In this document: positions 1-6,309 of the stretch, one piece after another
Numbering within the stretch: position 1 is the stretch's first letter
Layout: each line of letters starts with the position of its first letter
Position numbers and translations under genes: made by a program
Notes under the pieces: generated by a model
The model's input: the letters and a program-made list of their open reading frames with translations, nothing else
Told to the model about the DNA's origin: nothing
Databases searched by the model: none
Source of the DNA: Puniceicoccaceae bacterium
GTDB taxonomy: Bacteria; Verrucomicrobiota; Verrucomicrobiia; Opitutales; JAFGAQ01
Direction: 5' to 3'
DNA: 64,000 nucleotides
Assembly (NCBI GenBank): GCA_028285755.1
Contig: JANQOQ010000006.1
Coordinates: 902,160 to 966,159, forward strand

Positions 1-930
1 ACCCTCGAGTAGCTTGAAATAGTCCTCGTCAAACAAGTGCTCAGTATCTTCTTCCATGGATAAAAGCTCCCTAGCAGCTTCCGAGGCACTATCAATGAGC
101 ATCTTTTCTTGCCGCATGCGTTCGATGGGATCTTCCAATTTTTGAAGCCTTGCGAAGTCTTTCATAAATTGCTCGATTTCCACATCAGAGATTTCAACCA
201 GGCTATTATCTAAATCGTCACGCAATTCTAGCTGCGTATCTGGCAGCACACTCTTCTTTTCAATTTCAATCTGTGAGCTATTGGATTGCCAGCCTTGCTG
301 GAAGAGGGTTTCGTATGCCGCTACCCCCTCTTCCGCCGAGATTTTGCCTACTTCCAGATCATTCTCGATATCAAGGTCTTTTTGCTCGAGAACCGCCGTA
401 TACTGTCGATGCCATTCGCCTAATTGCTCGAGCACATCTGGATCATCCCGATCAAATTCCTTACCGGTAATGCGCTCATATTCCTTAATCGCATTTTCGA
501 TTTCTTCGTTCAGGTATTTGCCATCCGGCCCCTGAATGGTTTTACCCAACTTCATGTCTGCCAAGGCCTGTTCAATGGCATCCGCATAGCGATTATGGTT
601 TTTGATGGCATCTCGAATCTGTGATTGTAGGCTATTCAGGCGCAACATAATGTCGCCAAGGCTATCTTTTTTCTTTTCCTTGGCGTTTGAATGTAGAAAC
701 TGAGCATCCTTAAATCGATCCGTTCCCCTCAGAGAACTTTCCTCCAAAGCGCCAATCGTGACCTTAGCGGTTATTTGCTCATGCTCTTTTCGCTCACCCT
801 CAAGCACATCCGCACGGAGTTCATCGGGCGTTTTTACTGCGTCGTCGTAGATATCGGGAAGAATGCCCTGATTCCACCTAGCACCATACATTTCCTGCGC
901 ACTAAGCGCTTTAGCCCCTTGATCACTCAT
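1..930 (-). CDS. Acidic, coiled-coil-rich protein of unknown function (C-terminus cut off by window)
   Basis: An open frame starts at the ATG at 930-928, after the ribosome binding site GGTGGG, and runs 310 codons to the window edge without a stop. It begins MSDQGAKALSAQEMYGARWN. It is very rich in Glu, Asp, Gln and Lys and looks mostly helical, with no signal peptide, membrane segment or recognisable catalytic motif. A 9-bp perfect palindrome at 966-991 lies just upstream and could be an operator. The place on the element suggests cargo or a conjugation-associated protein, but I do not recognise the family. Confidence 0.7.
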   Translation of the reverse strand, partial: MSDQGAKALSAQEMYGARWNQGILPDIYDDAVKTPDELRADVLEGERKEHEQITAKVTIGALEESSLRGTDRFKDAQFLHSNAKEKKKDSLGDIMLRLNSLQSQIRDAIKNHNRYADAIEQALADMKLGKTIQGPDGKYLNEEIENAIKEYERITGKEFDRDDPDVLEQLGEWHRQYTAVLEQKDLDIENDLEVGKISAEEGVAAYETLFQQGWQSNSSQIEIEKKSVLPDTQLELRDDLDNSLVEISDVEIEQFMKDFARLQKLEDPIERMRQEKMLIDSASEAARELLSMEEDTEHLFDEDYFKLLEG

Positions 931-965
931 ATGTCCCACCTAATAGTTGTGTATCCCCGAATGCG

Positions 966-991
966 CCTTAAATGGCACATCTCATTTAAGG
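966..991. promoter_or_regulatory. Palindromic operator candidate upstream of the truncated gene
   Basis: CCTTAAATG (966-974) and CATTTAAGG (983-991) form a perfect 9-bp inverted repeat with an 8-base spacer, 36 bp before the start codon at 930. The size fits a dimeric repressor site. No T-run follows on either strand, so it is not a terminator. The binding role is inferred. Confidence 0.4.
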
Positions 992-1102
992 TCATTTTGA
1001 CATATTTTCCTTAATACCGGATTAAATATATCTTGGGTTTTATCTATTGGTAAGAGACACGAATTTTAGATCAGTGCCGTTGATTTTATTTCCCGTATCG
1101 CG

Positions 1103-1129
1103 CAAAAAAAACGGGCCGGAGGAGCCCGT
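1103..1129 (-). terminator. Rho-independent terminator, minus strand
   Basis: Read on the minus strand, ACGGGC and GCCCGT (1129-1124 and 1116-1111) pair around a 7-base loop and are followed directly by a run of eight T. This is a textbook terminator. It is the last of three stacked minus-strand hairpins between 1,464 and 1,103, and no long gene precedes it, so it probably ends a short RNA. Confidence 0.7.
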
Positions 1130-1265
1130 GTTGAAGTTGGGTTCATGCTCTACGCCCATTCGAAGAACATGAGGGGAAAATGCAATTTTTCCTGTTTGGT
1201 AAAAACTACATTTACGATCCTGACACAACCTTCTTAACAAATCCTTAATTGCTCTCGACATCCAT

Positions 1266-1297
1266 AAAAAAAGCCGGGCAACCCTCGTAGCCCGGCT
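1266..1297 (-). terminator. Rho-independent terminator, minus strand
   Basis: AGCCGGGC and GCCCGGCT form an 8-bp GC-rich stem (1297-1290 with 1279-1272) with a 10-base loop, followed on the minus strand by seven T. It would end the candidate small RNA that starts near 1,380. Confidence 0.75.
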
Positions 1298-1380
1298 CTT
1301 CAAAATGGGCTCAGATTGGCAACGGGTTAATGGTGACGCTCTGAGCCTGTGTTCAAGGATAATTCAATGGGGAATTACCA
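1266..1380 (-). ncRNA. Candidate small structured RNA
   Basis: On the minus strand a perfect -10 hexamer TATAAT (1392-1387) predicts a transcript starting near 1,380. Some 33 bases on, GGCTCAGA and TCTGAGCC (1347-1340 and 1315-1308) form an 8-bp stem, and the transcript ends in a strong terminator (1297-1266). The result would be an RNA of about 115 nt with two stable stems and no reading frame of useful length. The -35 region is weak. The promoter, stem and terminator are seen; that it is a stable RNA is inferred. Confidence 0.4.
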
Positions 1381-1438
1381 TGTTTGATTATAATGCCAGA
1401 ATTTCCTAAAGATGTAGTTAACAACCTTCAGGTGATAA

Positions 1439-1464
1439 GGAAGCCCCCGCAAGCGAGGGCTTCC
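1439..1464 (-). terminator. Hairpin directly after the 18-residue peptide
   Basis: GGAAGCCC and GGGCTTCC (1439-1446 with 1457-1464) are perfect 8-bp arms around a 10-base segment that can itself pair (CGC/GCG). The stem starts eight bases after the stop codon of the small peptide gene at 1,472. Only a weak T-run follows (CTTATC), so termination is less certain than for the next two hairpins. Confidence 0.5.
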
Positions 1465-1471
1465 CGTTTCA

Positions 1472-1528
1472 TCACTTCAGGCTAACCCAAAGGGTGATGC
1501 ATAATTTGAAGAATTTGAAAATACGCAT
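1472..1528 (-). CDS. 18-residue hydrophobic, basic peptide (leader or type I toxin-like)
   Basis: ATG at 1528-1526 opens an 18-codon frame ending in TGA at 1474-1472. The peptide begins MRIFKFFKLCITLW and ends VSLK. It is preceded at ideal spacing (7 bases) by the perfect Shine-Dalgarno AAGGAGG, and just before that by a 6-bp hairpin (GCCGAA/TTCGGC, 1552-1567). A hairpin follows the stop after eight bases. Short, hydrophobic, Lys-containing peptides with strong ribosome sites and structured leaders are typical of type I toxins and of leader peptides; which applies here, if either, cannot be told from sequence. Confidence 0.4.
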   Translation of the reverse strand: MRIFKFFKLCITLWVSLK

Positions 1529-1819
1529 TGTTTTTCCTCCTTATTGTTAGAGCCGAACCATTTCGGCGCTTTCTGGCTAAACCCCGCAATTTCACAAACT
1601 GAATTTTCATGCCTAACACGGCTGATGCAATCAGGAGGTGCGGGCAAGGCATTGAAAATCCAGTTGAAATAGCGATAAGCCTCTTTGAAAGCGACCTATG
1701 GTTCGGGCAAATATAGGAGGCAAAACCGTATTTGGGGGTCTTCAATTAACCCTTTCTTAAAGCATTTTGTGATGAACTTAAGATTGCATTATGTAAAATA
1801 ATACACGCGGGGGCATATT

Positions 1820-2104
1820 ATGGATCAGCAGTTGCGCGAAATCTTCGCCGGTAAATCCGACTACGAAATTTCCGTTATCATTGATAGGGTCGCGGAGCGA
1901 TTGGAAATCTTTAATGATCGCATGATTGATAAGTTTGAGGTGGCAGAACGAGCCGGGATGACGGTATCCTGGCTCGACAATAGTCGCAGCAAAAAGGCAA
2001 TGAAGTTAAGAAGTTTAGGGGTGCGCTATGGCAAGAGCCAAACTTCACCGGTTCGCTACCCGCTCATTGCAGTGGTTCGGGCTTGTCGGATGGATGAGAG
2101 CTAA
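1820..2104 (+). CDS. Small helix-turn-helix DNA-binding protein
   Basis: 94 residues. The middle (about residues 38-65, VAERAGMTVSWLDNSRSKK) has the pattern of the HTH_17/AlpA-like winged-helix fold, a helix-turn-helix followed by the conserved S-W-L-x-N. It lies first in a run of three overlapping or abutting genes that ends in integrase int1, where excisionases and directionality factors are commonly found. The start ATG follows a G-rich stretch (GCGGGGG). Probably an excisionase or regulator for int1; the fold is inferred from the pattern alone. Confidence 0.6.
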   Translation: MDQQLREIFAGKSDYEISVIIDRVAERLEIFNDRMIDKFEVAERAGMTVSWLDNSRSKKAMKLRSLGVRYGKSQTSPVRYPLIAVVRACRMDES

Positions 2105-2357
2105 AGACATGCAGATACCTCCAATCATCTATTCCAAAAATTTACATGAATATGTGGGCGTAAAAGCCACCAAGTGGCGTGAGCTGCGTAAACTCGGTAT
2201 CGCCCCGGAGCCGAAATATCGCTCAAAACATGGGGATGTTTACCATGGATCAGACATTGAGGTATTCCTAGGAATCAGACCACCTGCTAGAGTGAAGGAT
2301 TCAGTGATTAACCCATTTGCAGAAGGATTAAAGAAACTTGACCAACTTAAACATTAA
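2094..2357 (+). CDS. Small AlpA-like DNA-binding protein
   Basis: 87 residues from the ATG at 2,094; the frame stays open upstream to 2,028, and a third ATG lies at 2,109. The segment YSKNLHEYVGVKATKWREL followed by a short spacer and DVYHGSDIEVFLG has the helix-turn-helix plus wing layout of AlpA/HTH_17 proteins. It overlaps the end of the preceding gene and the start of int1, so the three are probably translated together. A second DNA-binding protein next to an integrase fits an excisionase role. Confidence 0.55.
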   Translation: MRAKDMQIPPIIYSKNLHEYVGVKATKWRELRKLGIAPEPKYRSKHGDVYHGSDIEVFLGIRPPARVKDSVINPFAEGLKKLDQLKH

Positions 2358-3447
2358 ACTGGCTCCTCACTGTAAGGTTCGCGCCAGAAAAGATCACTAT
2401 GTTATATACTTTATACCGCCTAAGCACATGCGACCGAAGAACTGGCCACCGAGCCTGGAGGTCGGTAAAACCAATAAGCATAGCGCTCAAGAGCTGAAAG
2501 CACGTAGTCATGAGCTATACGATGATTTTGTGTTGGCCCGAACGGGTCATAAACCGGATACGCGCGTCAAGAAAGGATCTTTGAGCTATATCATTGCCCG
2601 ATACAAAAAGTCGGAACATTGGTTAAATCTGAGTCCTCATACCCAAAGAGGCTATGAGCCGATGCTTAAAGTCATAGCTGACTGGTGCAAGGCATCGGGC
2701 CACCCACACATCAAACACATGGGAACCAAGGAAATTGTGGGTTTTCTTAATCGTTGGCAGGACACACCCAGAACGAGGAAAAACTATAAGTCCGTTCTAT
2801 CTAAATTGTTTCAGGTAGCCATTGAAGAAAATCTCGTTAGTGACAATTTGGTTCGCAAGATTACCCTACCAAAATCACACAAGCGCAAAGACACTTTTAA
2901 GGTTTGGACACTGGCTGATATCGAGCGTTTCATTAAAGTAGCCGATCAAATCGGCAAACCCAATGTGGGCACTGCGGTTGCCATCGCTTGGGAAGGATTT
3001 AGGCAAACCGATGTTTTTAATCTTCAAGAACCCAGAGACTACACGAATGGGTTCTTCCGTTTCAAAACCAGTAAGACAGGCGAAATCATCAAAGTTGAGG
3101 TCTCACGCTATGACACCATAAAGCGATTATCCCGCAGGCCTAAATCTCAATTACTTTTAACGGTTAATGACTCCACCCAAATGCAATGGGGTAAATTGTC
3201 CTTTTATCATATGTTCAAGGAGGTAAGAGAGGCCGCTGACATGCACGAATACGTTTTTAGGCATATCCGCAACAGCGCAGCCATTTATGCTCTCAAAGCT
3301 GGCCTAAACGATGCTGAATTCAAACAACGCTTTGGCTGGTCTAAAGACCAAGTTCAAGATATGGTCGATTATTACACCGATATCGACCAGGAAATCATCG
3401 ATTCGGGGGCGGCAAAGTTGAGAGACTTTGCCGAAAAATCCCGATGA
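2338..3447 (+). CDS. Tyrosine recombinase / site-specific integrase (int1)
   Basis: 369 residues from a TTG start with AGAAGGA upstream, overlapping the previous gene by 20 bp. It has an N-terminal SAM-like core-binding domain (about 80-180) and a C-terminal catalytic domain. Visible active-site residues are Arg222 (GFRQTDV), Lys near 243, Arg311 in FRHIRNS, Trp334 and Tyr345 or Tyr346 (DYYTD). The usual first His of the H-x-x-R box is Arg308 here, a known kind of variation. Immediately downstream lies a tRNA-Leu 3'-half flanked by 14-bp repeats, its likely attachment site. Confidence 0.85.
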   Translation: MTNLNIKLAPHCKVRARKDHYVIYFIPPKHMRPKNWPPSLEVGKTNKHSAQELKARSHELYDDFVLARTGHKPDTRVKKGSLSYIIARYKKSEHWLNLSPHTQRGYEPMLKVIADWCKASGHPHIKHMGTKEIVGFLNRWQDTPRTRKNYKSVLSKLFQVAIEENLVSDNLVRKITLPKSHKRKDTFKVWTLADIERFIKVADQIGKPNVGTAVAIAWEGFRQTDVFNLQEPRDYTNGFFRFKTSKTGEIIKVEVSRYDTIKRLSRRPKSQLLLTVNDSTQMQWGKLSFYHMFKEVREAADMHEYVFRHIRNSAAIYALKAGLNDAEFKQRFGWSKDQVQDMVDYYTDIDQEIIDSGAAKLRDFAEKSR

Positions 3448-3448
3448 G

Positions 3449-3671
3449 ATGGGAACACTTTTCAAATTTTAAAATGGGAAAGCTTTTTCCTCTACTCGCT
3501 GTAAGCGTTGAAAATGCTGGTGCCTCCGGAAAGACTCGAACTCTCACTCTGTTGCCAGAACCGGATTTTGAATCCGTTCTAAATCCAATAAAATCAATGC
3601 TCTTGTTCCTGTTTTCCTGTTTTGTTCACTTGTGTGGAATCAACGACTTAGCGGGACATGGGAACGCTTTT
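3449..3671. other. Probable un-recombined attP site of int1
   Basis: Three copies of a 14-bp direct repeat, consensus ATGGGAAMRCTTTT, lie at 3,449-3,462, 3,474-3,487 and 3,658-3,671, all in the same orientation. They flank, two on one side and one on the other, a 59-bp 3'-half of a tRNA-Leu gene (3,518-3,576). This is the layout of a lambda-type attP: P-arm sites, core identical to the tRNA 3' half, P'-arm site. Because both arms are still together, the site looks unused. The repeats are seen; the att function is inferred. Confidence 0.6.
3518..3576 (-). pseudogene. 3' half of a tRNA-Leu(CAA) gene (attachment core)
   Basis: Minus strand from 3,576: anticodon stem-loop with TTCAAAA (anticodon CAA), a long variable arm with TCTG/CAGA stem, T-arm with TTCGAGT loop, acceptor strand CGGAGGC and encoded ACCA. 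The 5' half (acceptor 5' strand and D-arm) is absent from the sequence to the right of 3,576, so no tRNA can be made. A half-tRNA that begins at the anticodon stem and ends with CCA is the standard signature of a tRNA-targeted attachment site. Confidence 0.85.
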
Positions 3672-3798
3672 TTATGAGAGTTAGATATATGGATGAATGT
3701 AGAAAAGCAACCCAGCGGATAGAACATTTCAGCAGAGATATATGAATATGGAAAACCTAAAGGATATACACGTAAGTGTAAGAGAATAAACAGGATAG

Positions 3799-3831
3799 CA
3801 AGATGTGTTTCGCCTACGCGAAACCATCTTG
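3799..3831. promoter_or_regulatory. oriT-like inverted repeat upstream of mobC
   Basis: CAAGATG-T-GTTTCG and CGAAAC-CATCTTG form 13-bp arms with a single one-base bulge and a 6-base loop (CCTACG). The repeat lies 87 bp before mobC. MOBP plasmid oriT sites have such an imperfect repeat beside the nick site, and the following G/C-rich stretch (3,833-3,875) with a second short repeat GCATC/GATGC could contain it. I cannot identify the nick. Confidence 0.45.
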
Positions 3832-3917
3832 GCAGGTGGGAAGGTCCCCCCGTGCATCCCCCCTTGATGCCCGCCCGGATTGGATAAGTTAAACGCAACC
3901 CATGTACGGAGGTAGCT

Positions 3918-4265
3918 ATGGCGAGGCCGCGTTTACCTATATCCAGGCGTAAGTCCAAACAAGTTTCATTCTATGTGACTGAGGCAGTCTACCAGAAACT
4001 TGCGGATGACGCCGGGCGGGTGAGCATGAGTCCGAATGAGCTGGCCAGAGAGCTTATGCTTTCAGGTCATAACCGTCTGGTGCTCAAGACTCATGCTTTC
4101 AGTGACCCTGCTCTACTCAAGCGTGTCGAACACATTGCGTGTATCCTACAGCCGCTCGTAAAGCAATGCTACACCTTTAAGGAAATAGATCCAGAACTCA
4201 CACAGCTCTGTAAAAGTCTCCAGAAGCTTATCGATAAAAACCTGGAGAGTATTTCCCAAAGATGA
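3918..4265 (+). CDS. MobC-like relaxosome accessory protein
   Basis: 115 residues, good ribosome site (GGAGG, 6 bases before ATG). The basic N-terminus followed by KQVSFYVTEAVYQKLADDAG and SPNELARELML fits a ribbon-helix-helix DNA-binding protein of the MobC / mobilisation protein family, which binds oriT and helps the relaxase open the strands. It overlaps mobA by four bases (ATGA), indicating translational coupling. An oriT-like inverted repeat lies just upstream. Confidence 0.75.
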   Translation: MARPRLPISRRKSKQVSFYVTEAVYQKLADDAGRVSMSPNELARELMLSGHNRLVLKTHAFSDPALLKRVEHIACILQPLVKQCYTFKEIDPELTQLCKSLQKLIDKNLESISQR

Positions 4266-5503
4266 ACCCGAAAGAAGCCAAGAAAGGTCGATCTCCCCAT
4301 GGAGCCTGGCTCTACCATGCTCATGATCACCGATCACTAACCCGTGATCGTATCGGCTTCTTTCATACCGTGAATATCCCCACTGAGGATATAGATAAGG
4401 TTTGGAAATTCCAGGCGTATACGTTAATGAACCGTAATCGGTTACTGATTGCTGCTGGGCAAAAGCCTAGCAATAAGAAATTGGAAGCTGCTATCTTCCC
4501 TATTTCCTGGAATTTCCATCCCGATCATCCACCCACCGAAGAGCTGATGATCAATATTGGCCTGCAAACCCTACAAGTTCTAGGCTTGCAGGAACACGAG
4601 GCATATTTTGTGGAGCATACCGACACGCCTCATAGGCATTTTCATATTATCGTGAATCGGGTTCATCCGATTACTGGAATTCTTGGAAAGGACTCCCATA
4701 GTAAACGCAAGCTCTCAGAGCTTGCGCTCAAGCTATGCCGAGAGCATGGTCTTGAGCATTTAGCCCCACAACGGGTAGAAAATGCTCAAAAACGGGAACT
4801 GGGAGAAACTACCAAGTATCATGATCCTCGCATTGCTCAAGCTTGGGAAAACAGCTCATACGGGCAGGATTTCATATCTGCTTTGGTTGAAAATCAGCTC
4901 TATCTGGCTCAAGGCCGCAAACGTCTTGTTTTGGTCGATGCTCGCGGTAAAACCCAAAATCCGCTACGGCAAATAAAGGGTGTAAGAACCAGGGAATTTC
5001 GGGAAAAACTAAGCAAGGGTTTTAACCTATCAACCTTGCCTGACGCTGAGCAAGTCATTGCTACCTTAAAATCGGGCAAGTCTCCCAAGGGCTTATACCC
5101 CGATTTTGTGGATAAACCTCAAGCAACTGATACTTTAAAGCAGCAGTTCAAAGCTCATCTTGAGGCACTCAAGCAGCGTTACCAGTTACCTCAAAAACAA
5201 GCAGTCATCCGACGTTTACACCAAGAGATCAAGCACCTTCCCTGGTGGAAAAAGCTGCTAGGATTTGGAATCTGGAAATCGCGTAAATTAAGAAAATGTA
5301 TCCAAGATTATTCAGTTTCCAAGCAAACCACCATCGCAGAATTTCAGCAGTGGAAGGCTAACAATCAGAGACAATCATCTAATGTAAATTCTGGTAATCG
5401 TTTGTATAAATCACTCAAATATCCGCACAAAGGCAATTATCCTAGACCTCCAAATGTACGAAGCAGAATATCGAATCCAGGACCAACTATATCGCCAGAA
5501 TAA
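4262..5503 (+). CDS. MobA/VirD2-type relaxase (MOBP family)
   Basis: 413 residues. The N-terminal relaxase domain (about 25-170) carries motif III, HTDTPHRHFHIIVNRV at residues 119-134, whose histidines bind the metal that supports strand transfer at oriT. The catalytic Tyr is expected near the N-terminus (Tyr18 is a candidate). The C-terminal half is basic, helical and less conserved; no primase or helicase domain is present. With MobC and the oriT-like repeat upstream it makes a complete mobilisation module that could use the T4SS encoded nearby. Confidence 0.85.
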   Translation: MNPKEAKKGRSPHGAWLYHAHDHRSLTRDRIGFFHTVNIPTEDIDKVWKFQAYTLMNRNRLLIAAGQKPSNKKLEAAIFPISWNFHPDHPPTEELMINIGLQTLQVLGLQEHEAYFVEHTDTPHRHFHIIVNRVHPITGILGKDSHSKRKLSELALKLCREHGLEHLAPQRVENAQKRELGETTKYHDPRIAQAWENSSYGQDFISALVENQLYLAQGRKRLVLVDARGKTQNPLRQIKGVRTREFREKLSKGFNLSTLPDAEQVIATLKSGKSPKGLYPDFVDKPQATDTLKQQFKAHLEALKQRYQLPQKQAVIRRLHQEIKHLPWWKKLLGFGIWKSRKLRKCIQDYSVSKQTTIAEFQQWKANNQRQSSNVNSGNRLYKSLKYPHKGNYPRPPNVRSRISNPGPTISPE

Positions 5504-5557
5504 ACACCTTTAAATCCCAAAAGTTCTATTTTGTAATGTAATATCAGATCTTAGAGC

Positions 5558-5971
5558 TCAATTTTTCCATGGGTTGATCAAATGAATACCTGTATTCTGA
5601 AAGTCCTTTGTGTTGCGGGTTACTACACTCAAAGAATATACATCAGCGGTTGCGGCTATCAAAGAGTCCTCTACAGCTAATATTCGACCCGCAAGCCTTT
5701 CATTGGCTCGCATGATAGCCGCATTTTCTGCAATTTCCAGGTTTACAGGAATCACTTTTCCTGAGTGCTTGGATCTAAGCTGGGTAATCCAGCCCAGCAG
5801 CTTTTCTTGCCTGGCGCTGTCGTTTACAGCGTGTGCGCCATAGTATAGCTCGTGCATTGTAACAACTGACAAATAGGCTTGCTCAACTGAGCCACAGTAA
5901 GCCAATATAGTAGGATTAGGCTGAGGCCTAGCCAATTCTGACACGACATTGGTATCAAACAAAACAGACAT
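5558..5971 (-). CDS. vapC: VapC/FitB-like PIN-domain toxin
   Basis: 137 residues, the usual size for this family. PIN-domain acidic residues are visible: Asp6 (LFDTNVVSEL), Glu in MHELYYG, and Asp in VEDSLIAATA, with a late Asp in TKDF. Such proteins are magnesium-dependent RNases, usually cutting tRNA or rRNA when freed from their antitoxin. The antitoxin gene ends 8 bp upstream, so the two are one operon. A toxin-antitoxin pair between two relaxase genes fits a role in stabilising the element. Confidence 0.88.
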   Translation of the reverse strand: MSVLFDTNVVSELARPQPNPTILAYCGSVEQAYLSVVTMHELYYGAHAVNDSARQEKLLGWITQLRSKHSGKVIPVNLEIAENAAIMRANERLAGRILAVEDSLIAATADVYSLSVVTRNTKDFQNTGIHLINPWKN

Positions 5972-5979
5972 CAGGCTAA

Positions 5980-6246
5980 CTAGTCTACGAAGGGAATTTG
6001 ACGAGCATTCCCTTCGCCTCTTACTGGCAATTCGATATCAATTCCCGGGGAATTCTGTATCAACCAGGCTGCGAGTGATTCATTCGCTCCCGTGCGATTA
6101 TCCCACTCTTCCTTCGAAACTACGACACAGGGAGCTTGACGGCCTATCATTTGAGGACCGTCCTTGCGGGCTTTTCTTAAAATTTCAGATAATTTTTTCT
6201 TAGCATCCTGAACCGTCCAGGATGTATCATTGATAAGTTCAGTCAT
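5980..6246 (-). CDS. Phd/YefM-family antitoxin
   Basis: 88 residues. The N-terminus has the Phd/YefM pattern: WTVQDAKKKLSEILRKARKDGPQ followed (after a gap) by a beta segment APCVVVSKEEWD. This fold binds operator DNA, and the C-terminal tail (about 55-88) would wrap and block the PIN toxin encoded next. Two TAGACCAT repeats directly upstream are likely its operator. Start ATG with AGGAG six bases upstream. Confidence 0.88.
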   Translation of the reverse strand: MTELINDTSWTVQDAKKKLSEILRKARKDGPQMIGRQAPCVVVSKEEWDNRTGANESLAAWLIQNSPGIDIELPVRGEGNARQIPFVD

Positions 6247-6269
6247 ACTATTCTCCTTTTTACTTTATA

Positions 6270-6287
6270 TAGACCATTGTAGACCAT
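6270..6287 (-). promoter_or_regulatory. Operator candidate of the toxin-antitoxin operon
   Basis: Two direct copies of TAGACCAT, ten bases apart (6,270-6,277 and 6,280-6,287; ATGGTCTA on the coding strand), lie 24-41 bp upstream of the antitoxin start, in the promoter region. Phd-type antitoxins repress their own operons through repeated sites near the promoter. Binding is inferred. Confidence 0.5.
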
Positions 6288-6309
6288 ATCTTAAATCTAG
6301 TCAAGCTTG

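Noticed and set aside
1040..1303. 87-codon minus-strand reading frame
   Set aside because: It runs through two strong minus-strand terminators and has no ribosome site; the hairpins explain the sequence better.
1482..1745. 87-codon minus-strand reading frame
   Set aside because: It overlaps the 18-residue peptide and its leader hairpin in another frame, has no ribosome site and reads as random sequence.
3444..3677. 77-codon plus-strand frame after int1
   Set aside because: Its middle is the complement of the tRNA-Leu 3' half; such frames through tRNA sequence are well-known artefacts.
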